From: Helicobacter_D sp964464895
GTDB lineage: Bacteria; Campylobacterota; Campylobacteria; Campylobacterales; Helicobacteraceae
Assembly: GCA_964464895.1 (NCBI GenBank)
Contig: CAYXGY010000006.1
Location: forward strand, 1-64,000
DNA length: 64,000 bases
Direction: 5' to 3'
Shown here: piece by piece, positions 25,296-33,154 of the stretch
Layout of the letters: each line of letters starts with the position of its first letter
Position numbering within the stretch: position 1 is the stretch's first letter
Translations under genes and position numbers: made by a program
Notes under the pieces: model-generated
Databases searched by the model: none
Seen by the model: only the letters and a program-made list of their open reading frames with translations
Told to the model about the DNA's origin: nothing

Positions 25296-25483
25296 TTTAT
25301 TGCAAAAATCAAACTTAAAATTAGCAAAATTTATGGTTTTCATTTGCAATCATAGTCGTTTGGGTTATTTTGGATAAGCCTTTGAGGACTATAAACTCAA
25401 TGCCTATTTAGGTAGGAAGTGATAAATTTATTTAAAACATTCCAAAGTATTAAAGGTATTTGCCTTGAAAGAGGAGTTAAGTT
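25296..25483 (+). promoter_or_regulatory. long structured leader of the alpha operon
   Basis: About 185 non-coding bases lie between the internal promoter and rpmJ, unlike the 1-20 base gaps elsewhere in the cluster. It contains complementary arms such as ATAGTC and GACTAT about 28 bases apart, and AAATGCAAATG-like repeats near 25303-25345. In E. coli protein S4 represses this operon through a leader pseudoknot. A comparable autoregulatory leader here is possible but is inference. Confidence 0.35.
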
Positions 25484-25597
25484 ATGAAAGTGAGACCTTC
25501 TGTCAAAAAAATGTGCGACAAATGCAAGGTTATCAAGAGAAAAGGTGTGATTCGAGTGATTTGCGAGAATCCAAAACACAAACAAAGACAAGGATAA
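25484..25597 (+). CDS. rpmJ: 50S ribosomal protein L36
   Basis: L36 (37 residues), the smallest 50S protein. The sequence starts MKVRPSVKKMCDKCKVIKRK and has the zinc ligands CDKC, then C and H in VICENPKHKQRQG. The ATG follows GAGGAG. It is the first gene after the long leader and 10 bases before rpsM. Confidence 0.97.
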   Translation: MKVRPSVKKMCDKCKVIKRKGVIRVICENPKHKQRQG

Positions 25598-25607
25598 AGG
25601 AAGAATA

Positions 25608-25976
25608 ATGGCGAGAATTGCTGGTGTTGATTTACCCAAAAAAAAGAGAATTGAATATGCTTTAACCTATATTTATGGTATTGGTTTAAAGACATCAAGA
25701 AATATTTTGAATGCTGTCAATATTTCTTATGACAAAAGGGTTCAAGACCTTGGTGAAGATGAAGTTTCTTCTATTGCGAAAGAAATTCAAGCTCATCATA
25801 TCGTAGAGGGTGATTTGCGCAAAAAAGTTACAATGGATATTAAGGCTCTTATGGATTTAGGAAATTATCGCGGTCTTAGACATCGCAAAGGTCTGCCTGT
25901 TCGTGGTCAAACAACAAAAAACAATGCAAGAACACGTAAAGGCAAAAGAAAAACCGTTGGTAGTGCATCAAAATAG
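25608..25976 (+). CDS. rpsM: 30S ribosomal protein S13
   Basis: S13 (122 residues), a head protein contacting the 50S. It begins MARIAGVDLPKKKRIEYALTY and ends in the basic signature RGLRHRKGLPVRGQTTKNNARTRKG (GLPVRGQ and NARTRKG are diagnostic). Confidence 0.98.
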   Translation: MARIAGVDLPKKKRIEYALTYIYGIGLKTSRNILNAVNISYDKRVQDLGEDEVSSIAKEIQAHHIVEGDLRKKVTMDIKALMDLGNYRGLRHRKGLPVRGQTTKNNARTRKGKRKTVGSASK

Positions 25977-25985
25977 GAGTAAATA

Positions 25986-26378
25986 ATGGCAAAAAGAAAT
26001 GTAAATAAAAAAAGAGTTGTCAAAAAGAATATTGCAAGAGGTATCATTCATATTTCGGCTGCTTTTAACAATACAAGCGTAACAATTACAGATGAGATGG
26101 GCAATGTGATTTGCTGGAGCACAGCAGGTGCATTGGGCTTTAAAGGAAGCAAAAAATCTACTCCTTATGCGGCACAACAAGCAGTGGAAGACGCAGTAGC
26201 TAAGGCGAAAGAGCACGGAATCAAAGAATTAGGAGTAAAGATTCAAGGTCCGGGTAGCGGTAGAGAAACTGCGGTAAAAAGTCTAGGAAGCATTGAGGGT
26301 ATTAAGGTTTTATGGTTTAAAGATGTAACACCATTACCACACAATGGTTGCCGTGCGCCAAAAAGAAGAAGAGTGTAA
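25986..26378 (+). CDS. rpsK: 30S ribosomal protein S11
   Basis: S11 (130 residues) in the platform of the 30S. GIIHISAAFNNTSVTITD and the C-terminal DVTPLPHNGCRAPKRRRV identify it. 9 bases on each side separate it from its neighbours. Confidence 0.98.
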   Translation: MAKRNVNKKRVVKKNIARGIIHISAAFNNTSVTITDEMGNVICWSTAGALGFKGSKKSTPYAAQQAVEDAVAKAKEHGIKELGVKIQGPGSGRETAVKSLGSIEGIKVLWFKDVTPLPHNGCRAPKRRRV

Positions 26379-26387
26379 GGAGAGACG

Positions 26388-27014
26388 ATGGCTAGATACA
26401 GAGGTCCTGTAGAGAAAATTGAAAGAAGATTTGGTGTTAGTCTTGCATTAAAAGGTGAAAGAAGACTAGCAGGAAAGAGTGCATTAGATAAACGTCCTTA
26501 TGGTCCCGGACAACATGGACAAAGAAGAGGAAAAATTTCAGAATATGGGATTCAATTACGAGAAAAACAAAAAGCAAAAGTGATGTATGGAGTTTCCGAA
26601 AAACAATTTCGTGCAACTTTCGTTGAGGCTAATAGATTGCAAGGAAATACAGGAGAAAATCTCATTAAATTGATTGAAAGAAGATTGGATAATGTTGTTT
26701 ATAGAATGGGATTTGCAACGACTAGAAGATTTGCAAGACAACTTGTAGTGCATGGGCATATTTTGGTAGATGGTGAAAGATTAAATATTCCTTCTGCGCT
26801 TGTTGGAGTAGGTCAAAAAGTGGAAATTTGCGATAAAACCAAAAAGAATCCACAAGTTCAAAGGGCGATTGAGCTGACAAAACAAACAGGAATCGTGCCA
26901 TGGGTAGATGTAGATCAAGAAAAAGTATTTGGAATATTTACGCGTTTGCCAGAGAGGGAAGAAGTAGTTATTCCGATTGAAGAAAGGCTCATTGTTGAGT
27001 TGTATTCTAAATAA
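26388..27014 (+). CDS. rpsD: 30S ribosomal protein S4
   Basis: S4 (208 residues), a primary 16S rRNA binder. The RNA-binding S4 domain is at about 95-160 (RRLDNVVYRMGFATTRRFARQ, HGHILVDGERLNIPS in part). KRPYGPGQHGQRRG near 35 is typical of bacterial S4. In E. coli it is the alpha-operon repressor, which is relevant to the long leader upstream of rpmJ. Confidence 0.98.
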   Translation: MARYRGPVEKIERRFGVSLALKGERRLAGKSALDKRPYGPGQHGQRRGKISEYGIQLREKQKAKVMYGVSEKQFRATFVEANRLQGNTGENLIKLIERRLDNVVYRMGFATTRRFARQLVVHGHILVDGERLNIPSALVGVGQKVEICDKTKKNPQVQRAIELTKQTGIVPWVDVDQEKVFGIFTRLPEREEVVIPIEERLIVELYSK

Positions 27015-27033
27015 TTTGTAGGAAGGTGTTAGT

Positions 27034-28023
27034 ATGAAAAGTATTAAAACTTCTCCACATGTGCCAACGAAAATTGAAGTAAAAGAAATGAGCACAAATA
27101 GAGTCCAAATTATGGCATACCCTTTTGAATCCGGATATGCTATTACTTTAGCGCATCCTTTGCGTAGATTATTGCTTGGAAGCTCGGTTGGTTTTGCTCC
27201 TATTGCTTTAAAAATTGATGGCGTGGCACACGAGTTTGATTCCGTGCGTGGTATGGTAGAAGATGTTTCTCATTTTATTGTCAATCTTAAGACGATTCGT
27301 TTTAAAGGTAAAGATGAGAGTGAAAGCATTAGTGTAGATTATAAATTTACAGGTCCAAAAGTTATTACGGGCGCAGATTTGGCAAATGATATGGTGGAGG
27401 TTGTTACCCCTAATATCCATTTAGCAACGATTAATGAAGATGCGGTGTTAAACTTTTCTATCGTGATTTGTAGAGGAATTGGTTATGTGCCAAGTGAAGA
27501 GATTCGCAATCAAGTGTTAGAGGGTTTTATGCCACTTGACGCTTACTTTACTCCCGTTACAAATGTAACTTATAATACTGAAAATATGCTTGTAGAAGAT
27601 GACCCTAATTATGAAAAGGTAATTTTTGACATTCAAACAGATGGGCAAGTAGATCCATTGACAGCCTTTAAAAATGCTTTAGGTGTTATGCACAAACAAA
27701 TGGCTATCTTTAATACGGAATTAAATATTGAAGTGCCAGAAATAATGAATGGAGATGAAGAACGCCCAGAAATTAAGACATTGTTGCAAACCATTGATAG
27801 TTTGAATTTTAGCGCGCGATGTTTTAACTGCTTGGATAGGTCGGGCATTAAATATCTAGGCGAACTTGTGCTCCTTAGTGAAGACCAAATCAAAAACATT
27901 AAGAATCTAGGCAAAAAATCTTTAGATGAGATTACCACAAAGTTAGATGAATTGGGTTATCCTATCGGTAAAGAAATCCCAGAAGATTTGGTTGCACTAC
28001 TTAAGAAAAAATTTTCTAACTAA
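27034..28023 (+). CDS. rpoA: RNA polymerase alpha subunit
   Basis: RpoA (329 residues) is the assembly platform of RNA polymerase. The N-terminal dimerisation domain has GYAITLAHPLRRLLLGSS and the conserved EFDSVRGMVEDV. The C-terminal domain (about 250-315) has the helix-hairpin-helix stretch KYLGELVLLSEDQIKNIKNLG, which contacts activators and UP elements. Standard place between rpsD and rplQ. Confidence 0.98.
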   Translation: MKSIKTSPHVPTKIEVKEMSTNRVQIMAYPFESGYAITLAHPLRRLLLGSSVGFAPIALKIDGVAHEFDSVRGMVEDVSHFIVNLKTIRFKGKDESESISVDYKFTGPKVITGADLANDMVEVVTPNIHLATINEDAVLNFSIVICRGIGYVPSEEIRNQVLEGFMPLDAYFTPVTNVTYNTENMLVEDDPNYEKVIFDIQTDGQVDPLTAFKNALGVMHKQMAIFNTELNIEVPEIMNGDEERPEIKTLLQTIDSLNFSARCFNCLDRSGIKYLGELVLLSEDQIKNIKNLGKKSLDEITTKLDELGYPIGKEIPEDLVALLKKKFSN

Positions 28024-28035
28024 AAAGGATAACAA

Positions 28036-28386
28036 ATGAGACACGGACATGGATATAGGAAGCTAGGGCGAACGAGCTCTCATAGAAAAGCTTTATTAAA
28101 GAATCTTTCAATCGCCTTAATCGCAAGTGAAAAAATCGAAACGACGTTTCCAAAGGCAAAAGAATTGCAAAGTTATTTTGAAAAATTAATCACAAAAGCA
28201 AAAAAGGGTGATTCTATGGCGCACCGCTTAGCTTTTTCTCATTTGCAACATAAAGATTCTGTGAAAAAGCTAGTGAAAGAAATTGCGCCAAAATATGCTA
28301 ATAAAAATGGTGGTTATACAAGAATCATTAAAACAAGAACAAGAGTAGGTGATGCTGCTCCAATGGCTCTTATTGAGCTTGTTTAA
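28036..28386 (+). CDS. rplQ: 50S ribosomal protein L17
   Basis: L17 (116 residues) at the tunnel exit. It begins MRHGHGYRKLGRTSSHRKAL and contains a terminal RVGDAAPMALIEL. Last gene of the ribosomal cluster; a terminator follows within 7 bases. Confidence 0.98.
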   Translation: MRHGHGYRKLGRTSSHRKALLKNLSIALIASEKIETTFPKAKELQSYFEKLITKAKKGDSMAHRLAFSHLQHKDSVKKLVKEIAPKYANKNGGYTRIIKTRTRVGDAAPMALIELV

Positions 28387-28392
28387 GTTTTG

Positions 28393-28431
28393 ACAATAAG
28401 ATTCCTAGTGAATCTTATTGTATGATTTTTA
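28393..28431 (+). terminator. terminator of the ribosomal/rpoA cluster
   Basis: A perfect 12-bp stem, ACAATAAGATTC (28393-28404) with GAATCTTATTGT (28410-28421), loop CTAGT, followed by ATGATTTTTA. It lies 6 bases after the rplQ stop. Confidence 0.85.
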
Positions 28432-28494
28432 ACCCCAACCCCCTACTGCAATGCTGCTTTACCTCTTTCTAAAAATAAAAAATAGTTGCAAATT

Positions 28495-29031
28495 TTAAGA
28501 TTTTGGACGAAAAGCTTTGATAATATTTTCGTTTGTCTCCAAGTAGCTTGCACCAATTAAATCAAGACAATAAGGGATTGCAGGAAATACAGCATCTAAA
28601 CATTCGCGAATGGACTTCGGCTTGCCCGGAAGATTAACGATTAGGCTTTGATTGCGGATTCCAGCACTTTGACGCGAAAGGATAGCGGTTGGAACATATT
28701 GTAAGCTTGTTTGACGCATAAGCTCACCAAACCCCGGAAGCATTTTGTAGCATACTGCCTCTGTTGCTTCAGGTGTAACATCGCGCGGTGCTGGTCCCGT
28801 GCCCCCTGTGGTTACAATCAAATCGCATTGCTCCTCATCTGCAAGCTGTATGAGATTCTGTTTGATTGCCTCAAAGTCATCGGCAATCACTCTATAAACA
28901 CATATAAAGGACGTAATTAAGTATTCCTCTAGGGTTTCATAAATTGCTTTGCCCGAAATATCTTCATAAATGCCAGCACTTGCTCTATCTGATAGCGTCA
29001 AAATGCCAATTTTTGCTTGTTTTTTGTCCAT
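28495..29031 (-). CDS. mogA: molybdopterin adenylyltransferase MogA
   Basis: MogA adenylates molybdopterin before molybdenum insertion in cofactor synthesis. The 178 residues have the MoCF signature IVTTGGTGPAPRDVTPEAT near 90-108 and the nucleotide-site stretch NLPGKPKSIRECLDAVFPAIPYC (PGKP is diagnostic). It is the last gene of the minus-strand block moaD-moaE-mobB-mogA, 2 bases after mobB. Confidence 0.93.
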   Translation of the reverse strand: MDKKQAKIGILTLSDRASAGIYEDISGKAIYETLEEYLITSFICVYRVIADDFEAIKQNLIQLADEEQCDLIVTTGGTGPAPRDVTPEATEAVCYKMLPGFGELMRQTSLQYVPTAILSRQSAGIRNQSLIVNLPGKPKSIRECLDAVFPAIPYCLDLIGASYLETNENIIKAFRPKS

Positions 29032-29033
29032 TG

Positions 29034-29531
29034 TTAAGATTCCTTGATGTTTGTGTCAATCCATTCTAAAATTTGCCGAATCTCGTTTAAATCCAAAATC
29101 GGCAGATTATAAGAGGTAAGCGATTCTTTGTTGATAGTAGAATCTATCGCAATGGCTTGAATGTGGGGCAGGAAACGCGTATCAAATGTATTTCTTGCTA
29201 CGCAAATTCTAGGCAATGGTAATTCCTTAAGCCCCTCAACGAATAAATAATCGTATGCTTTGAAGTGTGCAAGCAGAGATTCAAGGCTGAAAGATTGGTG
29301 GAATCTTAAAGTCGTTTGTGTTGCTCCAAGTATCGCAATATCAGCCCCTGTCTCAAAGAAACGTGCAGAATCTTTGCCTGCAGTGTCTAAAATGGCTTTG
29401 TCCTTTGGGTCGTGTTTGATGATGCCAATGCGTTTTTGTGGAGAATGTGCTTTAAGGTGTAGCGCGATTTTTTCAATCAAAGTCGTTTTGCCACTATTGG
29501 AATTACCTGTAAATGCAACAGCTTTCATCAT
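29034..29531 (-). CDS. mobB: molybdopterin-guanine dinucleotide biosynthesis protein MobB
   Basis: MobB (165 residues) is a GTP-binding P-loop protein that assists MobA in making the guanine dinucleotide form of the cofactor. The Walker A motif GNSNSGKTTLIEK is at about 9-21, followed by RIGIIKHDPKDK, a typical MobB stretch, and FVEGLKELPLPRICV. Two adjacent ATGs are possible starts (29531 and 29528). It sits 7 bases after moaE. Confidence 0.9.
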   Translation of the reverse strand: MMKAVAFTGNSNSGKTTLIEKIALHLKAHSPQKRIGIIKHDPKDKAILDTAGKDSARFFETGADIAILGATQTTLRFHQSFSLESLLAHFKAYDYLFVEGLKELPLPRICVARNTFDTRFLPHIQAIAIDSTINKESLTSYNLPILDLNEIRQILEWIDTNIKES

Positions 29532-29538
29532 TTATTCT

Positions 29539-29994
29539 TTAGTTTAGGATTCCACTATGTGGCAAGCGGTAACTACGTTCTTTAGCATAAATTCTCTGCC
29601 CATTTTTTAAATCATATTTCCAAATCGGCGCGCGATGTTTGAAATCCTCAATAAATTCTTCAAATATTTCCAAAGTCGCACGTCGTTTGGGGCTAAAAAT
29701 CCCTGCCATATAAGAGCTTTGATGATTTAAAACATCACCTTTAGAATGCGCCATTTTAAGTAAGACTTCTTTTGCAAGTGCTTTTTTTGCCCAACCTAGA
29801 AACCATTGCTCTAGTAAGGGCGGATAAATATCAAAACTCAAGCCATCGCAGTGATTTTCTGCACGTACAATTCCTGTAAAAATCGCATTTGCGCCTAAAT
29901 TAGCCTGTGCGCCAAATTCAAACCAATTTTTGTAAATGGCAAGAGTATCCAACGCACCCTCAAAAATTTCCAATCCATCAACTTGGCTTTGCAT
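29539..29994 (-). CDS. moaE: molybdopterin synthase catalytic subunit MoaE
   Basis: MoaE (151 residues) with MoaD converts precursor Z (cPMP) to molybdopterin. Typical motifs are NLGANAIFTGIVRAENH, the stretch GDVLNHQSSYMAGIFSPKRR containing the catalytic Lys, and PIWKYDL near the end. It begins directly after the moaD stop. Confidence 0.93.
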   Translation of the reverse strand: MQSQVDGLEIFEGALDTLAIYKNWFEFGAQANLGANAIFTGIVRAENHCDGLSFDIYPPLLEQWFLGWAKKALAKEVLLKMAHSKGDVLNHQSSYMAGIFSPKRRATLEIFEEFIEDFKHRAPIWKYDLKNGQRIYAKERSYRLPHSGILN

Positions 29995-30216
29995 TTATCC
30001 ACCACAAACAGGGGGCAATAATGCAATCTTATCGCCTTTTTTGATAGGAGTATCTAGCGAGGTGATGATTTCGTTATTTAAAGCAATGGCGCAATCCTTT
30101 AACCAATCTTTTAATTCCGGAATCGCTTGTAATTCCTGTTTTAATGCGTAAAAATCTTTTGCTTGACTTTGAAAAGTCTTATTACCAAGTGGTCCCAAAA
30201 ATTCAATTTCTATCAT
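29995..30216 (-). CDS. moaD: molybdopterin synthase sulfur carrier MoaD
   Basis: MoaD (73 residues) is a ubiquitin-fold protein whose C-terminal Gly-Gly carries the sulfur as a thiocarboxylate; the end here is ALLPPVCGG. It is adjacent to moaE with no gap, as expected for the two subunits of one enzyme. Confidence 0.93.
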   Translation of the reverse strand: MIEIEFLGPLGNKTFQSQAKDFYALKQELQAIPELKDWLKDCAIALNNEIITSLDTPIKKGDKIALLPPVCGG

Positions 30217-30225
30217 TGTTTCACC

Positions 30226-30579
30226 TTATAGCAAATCCATACGTTCTTCTTGTATTTGGTAGGGTACGATTTCGTTAGGTTGTTTTGTTTCTTTTGCCTC
30301 TCTTGGATAAAATTTACCCGGATTTTTTCCGCTAGATTTTACGCTTGGAGTTTTATTGACAGAGAGAATCTTACCTGTTTTGCCATCTACAAAAAACATA
30401 GAATCCTGCGGATATTTGCGCATTTCTTCTTGCAAGGTTGCGTCAAATGGCGTGAGTGGTGGGACTTTGACGACAACATTTGGCTGTGGTTTGGGTGAGG
30501 TGGCTTGCACAAAGTTATCCGCTTGAATAAAAGTGCTGATACAGAAGGTCGCAAGTAGAAGTCTAAAAAGAGATTTCAT
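30226..30579 (-). CDS. small exported protein of unknown function
   Basis: A 117-residue protein with a clear signal peptide (MKSLFRLLLATFCISTFIQA, cleavage near 20). The mature part is proline- and lysine-rich with one compact segment (EEMRKYPQDSMFFVDGKTGKILSV) and a charged tail. I chose the ATG at 30579, with AAGGAA 5 bases upstream, over a TTG one codon earlier. It lies 9 bases upstream of moaD, so it is probably first in the molybdopterin operon, but nothing in it suggests a cofactor role. Function unknown. Confidence 0.75.
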   Translation of the reverse strand: MKSLFRLLLATFCISTFIQADNFVQATSPKPQPNVVVKVPPLTPFDATLQEEMRKYPQDSMFFVDGKTGKILSVNKTPSVKSSGKNPGKFYPREAKETKQPNEIVPYQIQEERMDLL

Positions 30580-30604
30580 CAATTTTCCTTATAATTAATT
30601 TGGC

Positions 30605-30610
30605 TATAAT
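30605..30610 (+). promoter_or_regulatory. -10 element of ridA
   Basis: TATAAT in TTTGGCTATAATTTT, 41 bases before the ridA ATG. The divergent small exported protein gene must use a promoter in the same 70-base gap. Confidence 0.5.
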
Positions 30611-30650
30611 TTTATAACATTTAAAAGATAAAGTAAAGGAGATTCTTAAG

Positions 30651-31025
30651 ATGTTGGACATTATTGCGACACAAAATGCGCCCCAAGCTATTGGTCCTTA
30701 TTCCCAAGCAATAGAGGCAAAGGGCGTGATTTATACTTCAGGACAAATTGGATTAACACCGCAGGGAGTATTAGTTGAGGGCATTGAAGCGCAGACGAGG
30801 CAAGTGCTCAATAACCTTAGCGAGGTTTTAAAAGCGGGTGGAAGCAGTTTGCAAAATGTCGTAAAAACTACGATTTTTTTAAGCAATATGGACGATTTTG
30901 CACTCGTGAATGCAATCTATGCGGAGTTTTTCGGAGAGCATAAGCCTGCTAGAAGCACGGTAGCGGTGAAAGCACTGCCTAAAGATGCTTTGGTGGAGAT
31001 TGAATGTATTGCGTTAAAGCAATGA
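30651..31025 (+). CDS. ridA: RidA/YjgF family reactive intermediate deaminase
   Basis: RidA (124 residues) hydrolyses reactive enamine/imine intermediates made by PLP enzymes. The pattern is complete: APQAIGPYSQAIEAKGVIYTSGQIG in the N-terminal half, the active-site Arg in KPARSTVAVKALPKDALVEIE, and VKTTIFLSNMDDF. Length and trimer-interface residues are typical. A ribosome site AAAGGAG precedes the ATG. Monocistronic. Confidence 0.95.
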   Translation: MLDIIATQNAPQAIGPYSQAIEAKGVIYTSGQIGLTPQGVLVEGIEAQTRQVLNNLSEVLKAGGSSLQNVVKTTIFLSNMDDFALVNAIYAEFFGEHKPARSTVAVKALPKDALVEIECIALKQ

Positions 31026-31053
31026 TTTGATGAGGATAGCTCATTGATTCTTC

Positions 31054-31074
31054 TTGCGAGCGTAAGCGAAGCAA
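31054..31074. repeat. possible dispersed intergenic palindromic repeat
   Basis: TTGCGAGCGTAAGCGAAGCAA is a 21-base imperfect palindrome (TTGC...GCAA, GC-GTAA-GC core; written here as arms TTGCGAGCG and GCGAAGCAA). I recall similar sequences recurring between genes in Helicobacter and Campylobacter genomes. No second full copy is in this window, so its repeat nature is from memory only. Confidence 0.3.
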
Positions 31075-31104
31075 TCTATAATTCTGCAAAAAGTAAATTT
31101 TACA

Positions 31105-31140
31105 ATTATGGAATCTTCAAGGCAAGATTCCATAATATTT
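31105..31140 (+). terminator. terminator between ridA and the broken channel gene
   Basis: A perfect 13-bp stem at 31105-31117 and 31124-31136 (ATTATGGAATCTT / AAGATTCCATAAT) with loop CAAGGC. The A/T-rich flanks could let it act in both directions, closing ridA and the converging minus-strand gene. Confidence 0.7.
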
Positions 31141-31154
31141 TGATTGCCACGATT

Positions 31155-31852
31155 CTAATCTAGTGATTTAGCCCTCTGTGCCTTTAATTCATTAATGCTA
31201 TCTATAATCACCCCAATGACCATATTTAATACGATGAAAGTAGTGATAATGATAAAGCTAACAAAATATGCCCAAGCATAAGGGAAAATTGCTATTGTAG
31301 GACGAGCGACAGCCTTACTCTAGCTATCCCCAGTCATCACTTGGAATAGGGTATAAAGACTGCGTCCCAAATCACCAAAATACACAGGATTTGCTTCGCC
31401 AAAGAGCTGTGTGCCAAGATAGGCATAAATATAATAAACAATCAGTATTACAACTCCAAGACACGCGACACTAGGGACACTTCTAGCAATGACAGAGAGG
31501 ATAAATTGTAGTTGTGGTATGACTGAAAAAAGCCGCATAATTCTAAGCACACGAAATAATAGCAATACAAGAACATTGCCACCAAAGAACGATGAAAATG
31601 AGCACAATACTAGTGCCATATCAAAGAGATTCCAACCACTTTTAAAGTATGAAAGTCGTAACACAATGAGCTTAAGCACCATCTCAACGACAAAAAAGTA
31701 TAAATAAAAGGTATCCAATAGCACGAAAATTTCAGTAAGTTTCGCGTCTGCTTTCACACTTGATAGGCTTAAAGCACCGATACACAAGGCATTAAAACCA
31801 CCACAGCGGCGATTACAATTTGCGTTCCTTTAGATTCTATAAATTTTTTCAC
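31155..31852 (-). pseudogene. voltage-gated sodium channel (NaChBac family), broken twice
   Basis: The region encodes a six-segment bacterial sodium channel in pieces. A GTG at 31852 starts VKKFIESKGTQIVIAAVVVL. The frame is then lost by about one missing base (VVVLN expected, near 31793), and the rest resumes as CIGALSLSSVKADAKLTE. The voltage sensor is clear (FRVLRIMRLFSVIPQLQFI). At the pore, MTGDS is followed by TAG (31322-31320) exactly where the selectivity filter needs Trp (TGG in the pattern T-x-E/D-S-W). The frame then continues SKAVARPTIAIFPYAWAYFV with the last helix (FIIITTFIVLNMVIGVIID) to a TAG at 31157. Two lesions make a functional channel unlikely. About 232 residues when repaired. 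It lies in an accessory island between ridA and rplU. Confidence 0.85.
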
Positions 31853-31916
31853 ATCCCAACTCCAAAATATTTTAAAGTGTATTCATCTCTGCGGTATTTT
31901 GAATTTCCTAGCTTAC

Positions 31917-32490
31917 TTAGTCTGATTCTATTCCTACGAAAAATGCGGGTAGAAATTTAAATGCCTGTGTAGGATCTAAGTCTTCAAGGTTCTTGACTTT
32001 GGTTTCATCAAAAGTTACTTCATTCCTATGTTGAAAAAAATCAATTATTATTATTTTTTGTGCTGGGGCGCAGACGCTCTCAAAGAGTTTTTTTGTATGA
32101 CTTTCTACTAGGGATTTGATTTCTTTGCTTTTAGTCTCATAAAAATCTTTATACTCATAGTAAATATCTATTAGTGCATCAATATCGTGCAATCCTAGAT
32201 ATTCTTTGTAAGATTCTGGAAGGGTGCTTGGATTCTCTTTTGCGAGATTAGAAAGCATGTCAGCAAAGATATAGTTAGTTGATAATTCTGCGTTGTTGCA
32301 CGCCCCATTACCATATCTTTGTTGCATTTTAGCAAATGTTTTTTTATCTACTTTAATTTTTTCTTTCAGATTAAATTCTGTTACAAAATCATATCCACAA
32401 TCTGGAAAATATCTATTGCGTACGTATTTGTAGTCATTATTCTTGCATTAATCCACAAAAAAGAATCGCAATGCACATTAACTTTTTCAT
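31917..32490 (-). pseudogene. secreted protein of unknown function, frameshifted after signal peptide
   Basis: An ATG at 32490, behind AAGGAG, begins MKKLMCIAILFCGLMQE, a signal peptide (possibly lipoprotein-like), and then hits TAA. One base off, the frame continues NDYKYVRNRYFPDCGYDFVTEF and joins the longer open frame (MQQRYGNGACNNAELST...) to the stop at 31917. The intact protein would be about 190 residues. It would be exported, rich in charged residues, with Cys pairs in FPDCGYD and GACNNAE. I do not recognise a family. The single-base frameshift lies near 32440. It could be true decay or a sequencing error; its neighbour (the channel gene) is also broken. Confidence 0.7.
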
Positions 32491-32499
32491 TCTTTCTCC

Positions 32500-32994
32500 T
32501 TATAAGTATTTTTCAATCAGTTTGATAAGTTCATCACTTTGCTTTTGCAAAAGATTCGCAAGTTCTTTCTTTTTATCATTTTCTTGCTCCCCTTTGTCGT
32601 TGCAAATGCTAAACCAATGGTTCTCCACAGCCGCATCAGCTTTTTGTTTGCCATTTATTTGCAAAATTTCTTCCAAAGCTTCCACTGAACCGCTATCTTT
32701 TCTCTTTCTTGTAGCAAAGACACAAACTTCAATCTCACAAACATTTTCGCTTTCGCACATTTCACAAAAGATTTCATACTTATCATTCACTACTCTTTTG
32801 ATGTCTCCAGCACTGATGAAACCTATCATTTTGCCATTTAGTTCAAGCAAAGCTACAAAGTCCCCACATTCATAATATTTTAGTTTCTTTAATTTTGCGT
32901 TTTCCAAAATTTTCAAAAAACACCAATCAATTGTAGTGGTTTTGCCAACACTCTCTACGCCTTTAACCTGTATAAAATGATTGATTTGAATCAT
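32500..32994 (-). CDS. small P-loop NTPase of unknown function (copy 1)
   Basis: A 164-residue soluble protein with a Walker A motif VKGVESVGKTTTID near residues 10-23. It shares long blocks with a paralogue at 42178-42693: HFIQVKG, GKTTTI, GDFVAL, ELNGKMIGF, EIEVCVFATR and NGKQKADA. After the P-loop comes a beta-hairpin (NGKMIGFISAGD) and a strand ending FATR, where a Walker B would be expected; no classic DxxG or NKxD GTPase motifs are seen. The C-terminus is a Lys/Glu-rich helix. AAGGAG precedes the ATG by 8 bases. It is divergent from a 69-residue HTH gene across a 160-base gap with TACGATA repeats. Family and function are not recognised. Confidence 0.8.
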   Translation of the reverse strand: MIQINHFIQVKGVESVGKTTTIDWCFLKILENAKLKKLKYYECGDFVALLELNGKMIGFISAGDIKRVVNDKYEIFCEMCESENVCEIEVCVFATRKRKDSGSVEALEEILQINGKQKADAAVENHWFSICNDKGEQENDKKKELANLLQKQSDELIKLIEKYL

Positions 32995-33041
32995 TTACAC
33001 GCTCCTTTATGTTGTAATCAAAAAATAGAGAGTTACAATAA

Positions 33042-33089
33042 TACGATATATTTTCTTAAAAAAGTATTTATATACGAAATATTATCGTA
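33042..33089. promoter_or_regulatory. operator-like TACGATA repeats in the copy 1 intergenic region
   Basis: TACGATA (33042-33048) faces its inverse TATCGTA (33083-33089), and a third half-match TACGAAATA starts at 33073. Flanking bases extend the match (TATTT). The left arm overlaps a minus-strand TATTAT (33042-33037) that suits as -10 for the NTPase gene. These look like sites for the divergently encoded HTH protein; binding is inferred. Confidence 0.5.
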
Positions 33090-33154
33090 ATTTGAAATCA
33101 AGAGAAAGTTTTATTTAATTCGCTTTATAAATTCATAATTATGAGAACAATTTA

